NCBI RefSeq assembly: GCF_000455205.1
Contig: NZ_AUWQ01000065.1
Location: 1 to 64,000 of the forward strand
Direction: 5' to 3'
DNA length: 64,000 nt
Origin: Mycobacterium sp. UM_CSW
GTDB lineage: Bacteria; Actinomycetota; Actinomycetes; Mycobacteriales; Mycobacteriaceae
The first letter of the stretch is position 1. Each line of letters starts with the position of its first letter. Under the pieces are notes generated by a model that made no database searches, was not told where the DNA came from, and saw only the letters and a list, made by a program, of their open reading frames with translations. Positions 53,744 through 61,276 of this stretch are shown one piece after another. The position numbers and the translations under genes were made by a program.

Positions 53744-54511
53744 ATGGGCGAACGGACGTTGGCCGGCAAGCGGGTCGTGGTGATCGGGGCATCGGCCGGG
53801 ATCGGGCGGGCATTCGCGGTGCGTGCCGGCAAGGAGGGTGCCGACCTGCTCATCGCGGCGCGCCGTCAAGACCGTCTGGACGAGGTTGCCGCGGAAGCCG
53901 GGTGCTCCGCCGCCATCAGCGTGGATGTGCGTAACGCTGACGACTGCGTGCGGCTTGCCGATATGGCCCGCCGGACCGTTGGCGAAATCGACCTGCTGTT
54001 CATCTCGGTGGGTTACGCGCCGCTGAGAATGTTCGCCGACACCTCCGTCGACGATTGGATGGACGTGATGCGGACGAATGTGGTTGGTGTACATAACGTC
54101 GTCCGGTCCTGTCTGCCAGTTCTCGCTCCCGCGGCGATCGTCAGCGCCATGTCCTCCGAGACCGTCGGACAACCACGAGCCGCGCTGGGCGCCTATTCCT
54201 CCAGTAAGGCCGCGCTGTCGGAAAGCCTCAATGCTTGGCGCACAGAGCATCCCGGGTTTCGCTACTGCTGTGTCACCGTGGGCGGCACCGTTCCGACCGA
54301 GTTCACCGCCGCATTCGACCCCGAACTGCTCGGCACGGTCGTTCAGGATTGGGTCGCGCGCGGCCTCCTGCAGGAGACATTGATGTCGCCGGACGACGTG
54401 GCCGACATGCTGGCAGGAACGTTCGCCAGCGCAATGAATTTTCCCACGGTCGGCCTCGAGCAGCTTGTCATTCGTCCACCGTCACCACCCCGTCGTGGGC
54501 TGACGGTATGA
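53744..54511 (+). CDS. SDR family oxidoreductase
   Basis: 255 aa. IGASAGIGRAFAV is the cofactor loop and YSSSKAALSES the catalytic pair. The usual NNAG is ISVGYAP, a diverged second motif. The C-terminal third is not the typical IDGG end, so this is an atypical SDR. It overlaps or lies 20 nt before the DUF427/TesB gene and follows site 13. Confidence 0.82.
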   Translation: MGERTLAGKRVVVIGASAGIGRAFAVRAGKEGADLLIAARRQDRLDEVAAEAGCSAAISVDVRNADDCVRLADMARRTVGEIDLLFISVGYAPLRMFADTSVDDWMDVMRTNVVGVHNVVRSCLPVLAPAAIVSAMSSETVGQPRAALGAYSSSKAALSESLNAWRTEHPGFRYCCVTVGGTVPTEFTAAFDPELLGTVVQDWVARGLLQETLMSPDDVADMLAGTFASAMNFPTVGLEQLVIRPPSPPRRGLTV

Positions 54512-54531
54512 GGCCGGATGAAAGGGCAGTG

Positions 54532-55812
54532 ATGACAACACAAGTCGAATCGGCGTGGCCCGATTACCCCGATTACCGCATCGACGCGACCCTGTGCCCA
54601 TATCGGGGCGAGGTGTGGTTCGGTGACGTGCTCGTCGCCCAGAGCGACCGGTGTCTCGTGGTGACCGAGACCGACCACGAGGACCGCTTGTACTTTCCCG
54701 AGTCCGCGGTGCGGTGGCAGCTGTTCCGCCCGTCGGATCACAGCAGCGTGTGCCCGTTCAAGGGTCGGGCCAGTTATTGGAGCCTTGACGGGGCAGGTTC
54801 TGGCGTTGAAAACGTGGTGTGGACCTACCGCACCCCGCTGCCAGAGGTCGCGGCGATCGCGGGACACGTCTCGTTCTACGGCGACGCGCTACGTGTAGTC
54901 GTCGTCGAAGTCTGGCCGGACGGCTCAGAGGTTGCCGTGAGATTCCCGCTGTGGGGAGACGCCGACGAACTGTCGAGGATTATCGACGTCCAGGAGGTGG
55001 CCGATAACCGGTTCATCGGGCCCGCACATGGGCCGACTCATCGCAATGTCGTCGAGGGCGGCCAGCTGCTCGGGGAGGCGATCGTGGCCGCGTCAAAAGC
55101 GCTTCCAGGACAGAGAGTCACGTCGGCATCGATGATCTTCGCCAAAGCGGCCTCGTTCGACGCGCCCGTAGACCTGTCCGTCGACGTGCTTCGCCGGGGT
55201 AGATCGTTCTCGACGGCCGAAATTCGCATCAGTCAGCGGGGCGTATTGCGCAGCGCAGGTGTGGTGCTTGCAGCCTCCGGAGCGGCCGACGTGATGCGGC
55301 ACGGCGAGCCGATGCCGGACGTTCCGGGACCCGAGTCGGCGGTGCCGTTTGCGGGCTTCGGTATGACGGGCCGCGAGATTCGGGTCGTGGATGGTGCGTA
55401 CGACCCGGATCCCGATCGGGTGGGCCCGCCGATCATCAACGCGTGGGTGCGATTCCGCGATGCGCCGCCGACCCCCTACCTGAACGCCGCGTTGCTGGCC
55501 CAGTCGACGACGCATTGGACGATCGCCGCGGGCATGTTGCCGCATCCCGGCCTGGGTGAGGCGCGCGCGCATGCCACCTTATCGACCGGGATCATGAAGG
55601 CCACCATCGCGTTTCACGACGACGTCGACGTCGCGGACTGGCTGCTCTACACCAATCACGCGTTCTGGTCAGGACGCGGGCTCGTGCAGGGCGACGGCCG
55701 AGTCTTCACCCGAGATGGACGGCTCGCCGCGTCCTACACCATCCAGGCGATGGTGCGTGAGTTCTCGACGGACCCCGCGGCGATGGGCCGCGACAGCCGG
55801 ACGGCGATGTAA
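54532..55812 (+). CDS. DUF427 - TesB-like acyl-CoA thioesterase fusion
   Basis: 426 aa. Residues ~15-115 form a DUF427 domain (CPYRGEVWFGDVLVAQSDRC, RLYFPESAVRW, CPFKGRASYWSL). The rest is a double-hotdog thioesterase II/acyl-CoA thioesterase module (VEGGQLLGEAIVAASKALPG; ATLSTGIMKATIAFHDDVDV ending DWLLYTNHAFWSGRG). It would release a free acid from CoA. ATG 54532 has AAGGG 5 nt upstream; ATG 54508, overlapping the SDR stop, is the alternative. Confidence 0.8.
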   Translation: MTTQVESAWPDYPDYRIDATLCPYRGEVWFGDVLVAQSDRCLVVTETDHEDRLYFPESAVRWQLFRPSDHSSVCPFKGRASYWSLDGAGSGVENVVWTYRTPLPEVAAIAGHVSFYGDALRVVVVEVWPDGSEVAVRFPLWGDADELSRIIDVQEVADNRFIGPAHGPTHRNVVEGGQLLGEAIVAASKALPGQRVTSASMIFAKAASFDAPVDLSVDVLRRGRSFSTAEIRISQRGVLRSAGVVLAASGAADVMRHGEPMPDVPGPESAVPFAGFGMTGREIRVVDGAYDPDPDRVGPPIINAWVRFRDAPPTPYLNAALLAQSTTHWTIAAGMLPHPGLGEARAHATLSTGIMKATIAFHDDVDVADWLLYTNHAFWSGRGLVQGDGRVFTRDGRLAASYTIQAMVREFSTDPAAMGRDSRTAM

Positions 55813-55835
55813 GGCCGTCCCGTCATTTCAATGCG

Positions 55836-56447
55836 TCAGCGCAGACCGTTGATGGCGAATTTTTCGACATAGCGGCGGACGGTGGCCGGTTTGCTCATAT
55901 CAAAGGTCAGACCCTGATTGACGGTCGAGAACGAATAGATGATGCGGGCCAGCCATTCGCTACCTGCCGTCACGTCGACCCCGGCGCCGACCTCGCCGCG
56001 TTTCTGGGCATCGCGAACGTAGGGCTCCAGAAACTTCGTGGTGCGCCGGACGGCGGCGTCGCCGTCGGCCACCATATGACGCATCAACTCCGCGTCGTCG
56101 GCCATCAGCCGGTTGCGAGTCCGGTGGTCGAGCAGGATCTTCGCGTGCGTCTCGGCCATCGCGCCCAGTTGCTCGGCCAAAGTCGATTTCTTGGCCATCG
56201 CCGTGGCGACTTCGCGGTAGAAGCGTTGGGCGCCATGCTCGATCGCGGCCTCGATCAGGACATCGCGGTCGACGAAGTACCGGTAGATGGTGCCCCGGGA
56301 GACCTTGGCCATGCGCGCCACGTCCTGCACACTGGTGCGCTGGATGCCCAGCTGCGTGAAGCACTCGTTTGCCGCGTCAAGAATTTGGTCACGGCGGTCA
56401 GCCTCGGCGGCGACCTCCGCCTCGCCGGCGACTGGGTCGGTCAACAT
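55836..56447 (-). CDS. TetR family transcriptional regulator (paralog of 53033-53644)
   Basis: 203 aa, same length as and about 85% identical to the TetR at 53033. HTH: TSVQDVARMAKVSRGTIYRYF. ATG 56447 with AGGAG 4 nt upstream matches the paralog's N-terminus; the open frame to 56624 is spurious. It is divergent from the SDR operon at 56681, whose operator (site 14) lies 185 nt upstream of this start. Confidence 0.9.
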   Translation of the reverse strand: MLTDPVAGEAEVAAEADRRDQILDAANECFTQLGIQRTSVQDVARMAKVSRGTIYRYFVDRDVLIEAAIEHGAQRFYREVATAMAKKSTLAEQLGAMAETHAKILLDHRTRNRLMADDAELMRHMVADGDAAVRRTTKFLEPYVRDAQKRGEVGAGVDVTAGSEWLARIIYSFSTVNQGLTFDMSKPATVRRYVEKFAINGLR

Positions 56448-56631
56448 CACACTCCTATGCGCCCAACGGCAGTGATCCCGGTTATTCATGGTACGCGACG
56501 TGCGGCGTTGCGCCCGGGAGCCGGACCGGTCCGCGAGGCCGGCTGCACCCCTGCGGATGCGCGTCTTCGTCGCGGCAGGAGGGCTCGCGAGGGGTGCACT
56601 AGGCACCGCCGCGGCGATCTGCAATTATTGG

Positions 56632-56658
56632 ATAATTGAACGTTGGATGTTCCATTGT
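56632..56658. promoter_or_regulatory. Candidate operator, site 14
   Basis: Triplets ATA, ACG, TGT, TGT at 8-bp spacing, ending 22 nt before the SDR start at 56681. It aligns with site 13 over most of its central 23 bp. Confidence 0.58.
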
Positions 56659-56680
56659 TACATAGCAGCAAGGAGTGGTC

Positions 56681-57478
56681 TTGGCTCGTCTGGAGGGCAG
56701 ATACGCGCTGGTTACTGGCGGAGCTCAGGGGTTGGGCGGGGCCATTGCCGAGGAGTTGGCCGGCCTGGGTGCCCACGTCACTATCGTCGATCTGAACGGG
56801 GAGAAGGGCCTTGAGCGCGTCGAGCGCATTCGTGGCAATTCCGGGCGAGCCTCCTTCATCAGGGCAAATGTGGCCCACCGCGATGCGATTGAAGCCGCCG
56901 TGCGCGAGGCGGCGGAAACCGGAGGTGGCCGCATCGACGTCTTGGTCAACGCGGCCCAGTTCTTCGCGATGCCGAAGGCGCTCGAACTGGTCACCGATAA
57001 GGACTGGGAGCTCTCGGAGGCCACCGGGCCCAAGGCGACCTTCCGGTTCATGCAGATCTGTTTTCCGTTCCTCCGCGAGTCGGGGCGCGCGTCGGTGATC
57101 AACTTCGTGTCGGGCTCCGCCCTCGCCGGCATCGCCTACACCGCTCCTTACTCGGCGGCCAAGGGCGCGGTGGCGGCGCTGACCAAGGTCGCCGCCAACG
57201 AGTGGGCTCGCCACCGCATCCGAGTGAATGCGGTGTGTCCGTTTGCCCTTACGGAGGCACAGGAAAAGCTGATCGGCACCGAGTGGGACAACTACACGAG
57301 GACAGCGGCGGCGTCTCCCATGAAGCGCGGCGCTAGCCCCGTGGAGATCGCGCCCGCCGTAGCGTTCTTGGCAGGAGACGATGCGGCTTTCGTGACCGGC
57401 ACGGTGCTCCACGTCGATGGCGGCATGACCGAGCTGTCGACGGTGGACTACTCGCAATCGCCGGGAGTGTTTGGCTAG
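56681..57478 (+). CDS. SDR family oxidoreductase
   Basis: 265 aa. TGGAQGLGGAIAEE binds the cofactor; NAAQ and YSAAKGA follow, and the C-terminus has LHVDGGMTEL. TTG 56681 is preferred because AAGGAG lies 5 nt upstream; GTG 56675 overlaps that Shine-Dalgarno. First gene of a unit with a DUF35 protein, a thiolase-like protein and a hydroxyisobutyrate-type dehydrogenase. Confidence 0.86.
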   Translation: MARLEGRYALVTGGAQGLGGAIAEELAGLGAHVTIVDLNGEKGLERVERIRGNSGRASFIRANVAHRDAIEAAVREAAETGGGRIDVLVNAAQFFAMPKALELVTDKDWELSEATGPKATFRFMQICFPFLRESGRASVINFVSGSALAGIAYTAPYSAAKGAVAALTKVAANEWARHRIRVNAVCPFALTEAQEKLIGTEWDNYTRTAAASPMKRGASPVEIAPAVAFLAGDDAAFVTGTVLHVDGGMTELSTVDYSQSPGVFG

Positions 57479-57500
57479 CAGTCGAATTCACCCATAGCGC

Positions 57501-57926
57501 ATGACTCACATTGCAGACCTTCACCGCCCGGTTCCGGCGCTGACCGCGCTGAATCGGCCCTTCTGGACCGCTGGCGCCGACGGAGTGCTGCGCATGCAAC
57601 GCTGCACCAACTGTGGGCGGCTGTGTCACCCGGCCGCGCTGCTTTGTCCCGTCGACCACGCGGCCACCGAGTATGTCGACCTCAGCGGTCGCGGATTCCT
57701 CGAATCCTGGACGGTGAACCGCCACCAATGGTTCCCGGGGTTCACGCCGCCCTACCTCATCGCATTCGTCAATCCGATTGAGGACAGGCGGGCGCGTCTG
57801 CTGACCAACCTGGTGAACGTCCGTCCCGACGAGATCACCCCGGACATGCGCGTTCGGGTCACATTTGATCGGTGCATCGACGGCGAAGACGAGGTGTTCA
57901 TTCCCTTGTTCGAGCCGGAGCGCTGA
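57501..57926 (+). CDS. DUF35 protein: partial zinc ribbon plus OB-fold
   Basis: 141 aa. MQRCTNCGRLCHPAALLCPVDH is the zinc-ribbon region, with three of the four expected Cys and an Asp-His where the last CxxC Cys would be. The OB-fold part follows (GRGFLESWTVNRHQWFPGF; PYLIAFVNPIEDRRARLLTN). It overlaps the thiolase-like gene by 1 nt (TGATG), forming the third DUF35/thiolase-like pair. Confidence 0.83.
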   Translation: MTHIADLHRPVPALTALNRPFWTAGADGVLRMQRCTNCGRLCHPAALLCPVDHAATEYVDLSGRGFLESWTVNRHQWFPGFTPPYLIAFVNPIEDRRARLLTNLVNVRPDEITPDMRVRVTFDRCIDGEDEVFIPLFEPER

Positions 57927-59101
57927 TGAGGACTTTGGTGACCGACCGGGCTGTCATCAGCGGCATCGGTCAGTCGGCAATCGGCCGCCGGTTGGGGCGG
58001 GACCCGCTGGAGCTCACCGCCGAAGCGTGTCTGGCCGCGGTTGCCGACGCGGGTCTGTCGTTGGCCGACATCGACGGCCTCACAACCTATCCCGGGTCGT
58101 CGCAACCCGGCGTCGGGTTCTCCGGGGCGTCGCTTCGCGACATCCACGACGCGTTGGGGATCAAGCCGAACTGGGTCGCCGGGGGAGTGGAATCGCCGGG
58201 ACAGCTCGGCGCCGTGGTGGACGCGATGCTCGCTGTGGCCAGCGGGCTTGCCAACCATGTCCTGTGCTGGCGCAGCATCTGGGAGGGCACCGCACAGGGT
58301 GCCGGCCGGCGCAGGGGCTATGGGTCCGGTGGTGGGCGGCCCGCCGGAATGCTGGGGTGGCAGATGCCGTTTGGCGTGACGGCGGCCAACCTGGCGGCGC
58401 TTCAAATCCGCGCGCGGATGCTGCGATACGGTCTGACCCGGGAGCAGCTCGCGTCGATAGCGATCGCGCAGCGAGCGCACGCCGCGCGCAACCCCGCAGC
58501 AATCTATCGCGAGCCACTCGACCTGGACGCGTATCTGAGCGCGCGGATGGTTTCCGACCCGCTATGCATGTTCGACTGTGATATCGCTTGCGACGGGGCC
58601 ACCGCGTTCGTCGTCTCGCGTCCCGAACATGTCGTCGCGCTGGATCACCCCGGCGTGGCCGTCGAGGCCCTCGACTGTGCTCACCACGACCGGTTCGCCT
58701 GGGAAGGAGGCGAAGACGTCACCCGCATCAGTTCGCGCTGGTCCACTATCTGGGAGCGCACCGATTTCACGATCGACGATGTGGACGTGGCTTCGTTGTA
58801 CGACGGGTTCAGTGTCTTCGTGCTTTGCTGGCTGGAGGACTTTGGTTTCTGCGCGGTCGGCGAATCCGGGGCGTGGGTCGCGGACCCGGCGCGGATCTCT
58901 CTGGGCGGACAATTGCCCATCAACACCGCGGGAGGACAGCTGTCCGGGGGACGCCTGCACGGCTTCGGGCATCTCCATGAAGCATGTCTGCAGATCCGCG
59001 GCGAGGCTGGCGCGCGACAGGTCGACGGCGCGACGCTGGCCGCCGTCGGCGTCGGAGCGGCCAACAGCGGCACCACAGCGATGCTGCTGCGGCGGGCGTG
59101 A
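57926..59101 (+). CDS. Thiolase-like / lipid-transfer-type protein without nucleophilic Cys
   Basis: 391 aa thiolase fold. The nucleophile region reads NWVAGGVESPGQLGAVVDAM, without Cys, and the C-terminal GGRLHGFGHLHEACLQ replaces the GHPxGATG loop but keeps His residues. This is the Ltp2-like pattern, where a DUF35 partner and Tyr/His residues perform aldol cleavage. ATG 57926 overlaps the DUF35 stop. Confidence 0.82.
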   Translation: MRTLVTDRAVISGIGQSAIGRRLGRDPLELTAEACLAAVADAGLSLADIDGLTTYPGSSQPGVGFSGASLRDIHDALGIKPNWVAGGVESPGQLGAVVDAMLAVASGLANHVLCWRSIWEGTAQGAGRRRGYGSGGGRPAGMLGWQMPFGVTAANLAALQIRARMLRYGLTREQLASIAIAQRAHAARNPAAIYREPLDLDAYLSARMVSDPLCMFDCDIACDGATAFVVSRPEHVVALDHPGVAVEALDCAHHDRFAWEGGEDVTRISSRWSTIWERTDFTIDDVDVASLYDGFSVFVLCWLEDFGFCAVGESGAWVADPARISLGGQLPINTAGGQLSGGRLHGFGHLHEACLQIRGEAGARQVDGATLAAVGVGAANSGTTAMLLRRA

Positions 59102-59147
59102 GAATGCCGTCGTGCACAATGATCATGCGACCCGGAGGAGGATATCC

Positions 59148-60020
59148 ATGGCCGACGATCACGCGCCGATGTTGGGCTTCATCGGGCTGGGCAATCTGGG
59201 CGCACCGATGGCCAAGCAATTGGTCGACTGGCCGGGCGGGTTGATCGTCTTCGATGTACGGCCCGATGCCGCAACGTCGTTCGCCGACGCCGGAGTGCGG
59301 GTCGCCGACACCGTGGACGACGTGGCGGCGGCCGACATCATCAGTGTCATGGTGCTCAACGACGAGCAAGTGCGCGACGTGGTGGCGCGGCTCGCCCCGC
59401 GGGCCAAGCGCGGTACCGTCATCGCGATCCACTCGACGATCGACCACCGGACCGCAGTCGAACTGGCTGCGGAACTGGGGCCCAACGGCATTCACGTTAT
59501 CGATGCCCCGGTCAGCGGTGGCGTGGAAGCGGTGAAGACGGGTGATCTAGCTGTCATGGTGGGTGCCGAACGCCAGGTCTACGAGCGCGTCAAGCCGGCG
59601 TTCAAACAGTGGGCGTCTATGGTGGTTCACGCCGGAGAACCCGGCGCGGGGACCCGGATGAAGCTGGCGCGCAACATGCTAACTTTCACATCTTTTGCGG
59701 CTGCCTGCGAAGCAATGAAGCTCGCCGAGTTGGCAGGTCTTGATGTGCAAGCATTCGGCAGGGTCGTGCGCCACACCGATGCACACAGCGGCGGCACCGG
59801 AGCGATGATGTTCCGCGACGACATGAGCAAGCCGCTCGCCCCCGACCACTTCCTCTACCAACCCTTCCTGCACACCCGCGAATTGGGAGAAAAGGATCTC
59901 AGCCTGGCGCTGGGGCTCGGCGGGGAAGTGGGAGTGGACCTGCCGCTGGCGAGGATCGCTTTGCAAAACCTTGCCGAAGGACTGGGGGTACCCCATGCCA
60001 CTGCGACCGAATCTGGTTGA
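59148..60020 (+). CDS. 3-hydroxyisobutyrate dehydrogenase-like NAD(P)-dependent oxidoreductase
   Basis: 290 aa beta-hydroxyacid dehydrogenase. GFIGLGNLGAPMAKQL is the N-terminal dinucleotide fold, DAPVSGGVEAVKTGDLAVMV the substrate loop and GTRMKLARNML contains the catalytic Lys and Asn. ATG 59148 follows GGAGGAGG. It is the last gene of the block before IS-like repeats. It would oxidise a 3-hydroxyacid or reduce a semialdehyde. Confidence 0.86.
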   Translation: MADDHAPMLGFIGLGNLGAPMAKQLVDWPGGLIVFDVRPDAATSFADAGVRVADTVDDVAAADIISVMVLNDEQVRDVVARLAPRAKRGTVIAIHSTIDHRTAVELAAELGPNGIHVIDAPVSGGVEAVKTGDLAVMVGAERQVYERVKPAFKQWASMVVHAGEPGAGTRMKLARNMLTFTSFAAACEAMKLAELAGLDVQAFGRVVRHTDAHSGGTGAMMFRDDMSKPLAPDHFLYQPFLHTRELGEKDLSLALGLGGEVGVDLPLARIALQNLAEGLGVPHATATESG

Positions 60021-60190
60021 CAGGCAAGCATGGCAGACATCGCTGGAGCACTAACAGACAGTTTCTTCACCATCCACGGGCCACTGCCACCATCCGAGCA
60101 CTGAGCACCATTGCTCATCAGCCTAATTTCCCAACGCGCGCGGCACTTCGCACCACTCGCCATCCAATCGACGCAGTACGGCCACGCTCG

Positions 60191-60209
60191 ACTCCCTCAT
60201 CTAGGGAGT
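60191..60209. terminator. Short perfect hairpin (7-bp stem, 5-nt loop)
   Basis: ACTCCCT-N5-AGGGAGT about 170 nt downstream of the dehydrogenase stop. No T-tract follows, so it may be a factor-independent mycobacterial-type terminator or simply the edge of the IS-like repeat block that begins at its last base. Confidence 0.35.
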
Positions 60210-60298
60210 GTCAAGGATCAACCGAAACCGCTGTAAAGGATCAGCCGAAACACTGTCAACCATCACCCGAAACTGAATGCCAAGCATCAACCGAGGTC
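60209..60298. repeat. Four tandem 21-24-bp repeats resembling an IS21-family end
   Basis: Units start at 60209, 60232, 60254 and 60278, each TGTCAAGGATCA-like followed by CCGAAAC (the last is more diverged). IS21-family elements carry multiple such repeats at their ends. No istA/istB coding sequence is present, so this is a solo end or remnant. The rest of 60021-60208 shows no gene. It lies 15 bp from the tRNA gene. Confidence 0.55.
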
Positions 60299-60312
60299 AT
60301 ACACCACATCTG

Positions 60313-60385
60313 TGCCCCCGGCAGGATTCGAACCTGCGACACCGGCTTTAGGAGAGCCGTGCTCTATCCCCTGAGCTACGAGGGC
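60313..60385 (-). tRNA. tRNA-Arg (anticodon CCU)
   Basis: 73-nt cloverleaf on the minus strand. The acceptor stem GCCCTCG pairs with CGGGGGC plus discriminator A. The D-arm is AGCTCAGGGGATAGAGC, the anticodon arm CGGCT-CTCCTAA-AGCCG gives CCT, and the T-arm is CAGG-TTCGAAT-CCTG. CCA is not encoded. It marks the right border of the catabolic block; tRNA genes are common integration points, but I saw no integrase or duplicated 3' end. Confidence 0.95.
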
Positions 60386-60425
60386 GGACAGGGTGAGCTT
60401 ACCGGGGAGGGACTCCGCGGCGCCC

Positions 60426-61244
60426 TCACCGCAGTTCGGCAATGACCTTCGCGAACGCGTCGAGGTTGTTGTCCTGCACGGTGAAGCAGCTCAGGCCGTA
60501 CTTCTGGCGGAGGCCGACCAGCGTGTCCGCCATCTCGCGGGGTGACCCGCTGAGCACCGACGGCATCGACAGCAACTGCTCGTCGGACAGGTCGGGTGCG
60601 TATTGGCGGGTCATCCTCAAGTCGGGCGCGCTCTCACCCTCGCGCGGCATCGCGGTGATCACCATGTTCAGCTCGAGCGCGTCGAATCGCTCACCCGCCG
60701 CGTTGCGGACGAACTCGATGCGTTCGGCCAGCGGGTCGTCGACGTCGTGCACCCTGGCGCCGGTGAGCCCGATGATGTCGGCGTGCCGGGCGGCCAGCGT
60801 CAGCACCCGGTCGCCGTTGCCGGCGATGAGGATCGGCGTCGTCGGGTGATGTTCCTTCAGGTACGTCGTCATGTGTCCCAGGTAGTCGACCCGCGCGCCG
60901 GCGCTGGGGTACGGCAGCTCGGCGGCTTCGAATTCCTCGCGGACGTATCCGGTGCCGAGCCCGATCTCCAGACGGCCGTCGCTCAATACGTCGAGGGCCT
61001 GCAGGTCCCTGCTGAGCAGGGCCGGCTTGTAGAACGCGGCGTTGAGCACATACATGCTCAGCTTGATCCGGCTCGTCACCATCGCGACCGCGGTTAGCGT
61101 CGGCGACGGTGCCGCCGCGCCGAGATGGTCTGGCACGCACAAGATGTCGTATCCGAGATCTTCCGCTCGCTTCACCTTGTCGACCAACGCCGAGCGTGAC
61201 TTGAAGAACCGCATGCTCAACCCGAAGCGAAAATCCTTGCGCAC
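60426..61244 (-). CDS. LLM-class F420-dependent oxidoreductase
   Basis: 272 aa luciferase-like TIM barrel: FGLSMRFFKSRSALVDKVKRAEDLGYDILCVPDHLG at the N-terminus, then DGRLEIGLGTGYVREEF and PILIAGNGDRVLTLAARHADIIGL. These fit the TIGR03621-type family restricted to F420-making actinobacteria. GTG 61244 has GGAGG 6 nt upstream. It lies beyond the operator-bearing block and carries no copy of the site upstream. Confidence 0.82.
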   Translation of the reverse strand: MRKDFRFGLSMRFFKSRSALVDKVKRAEDLGYDILCVPDHLGAAAPSPTLTAVAMVTSRIKLSMYVLNAAFYKPALLSRDLQALDVLSDGRLEIGLGTGYVREEFEAAELPYPSAGARVDYLGHMTTYLKEHHPTTPILIAGNGDRVLTLAARHADIIGLTGARVHDVDDPLAERIEFVRNAAGERFDALELNMVITAMPREGESAPDLRMTRQYAPDLSDEQLLSMPSVLSGSPREMADTLVGLRQKYGLSCFTVQDNNLDAFAKVIAELR

Positions 61245-61276
61245 CAACAACCTCCGTTCAACGACCAAAAAAACAC

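Noticed and set aside
60313-60385. tRNA-based attachment site duplicated at the left border
   Set aside because: I looked for the tRNA 3' end near 892-1160 and did not find a repeat, and there is no integrase in the window.
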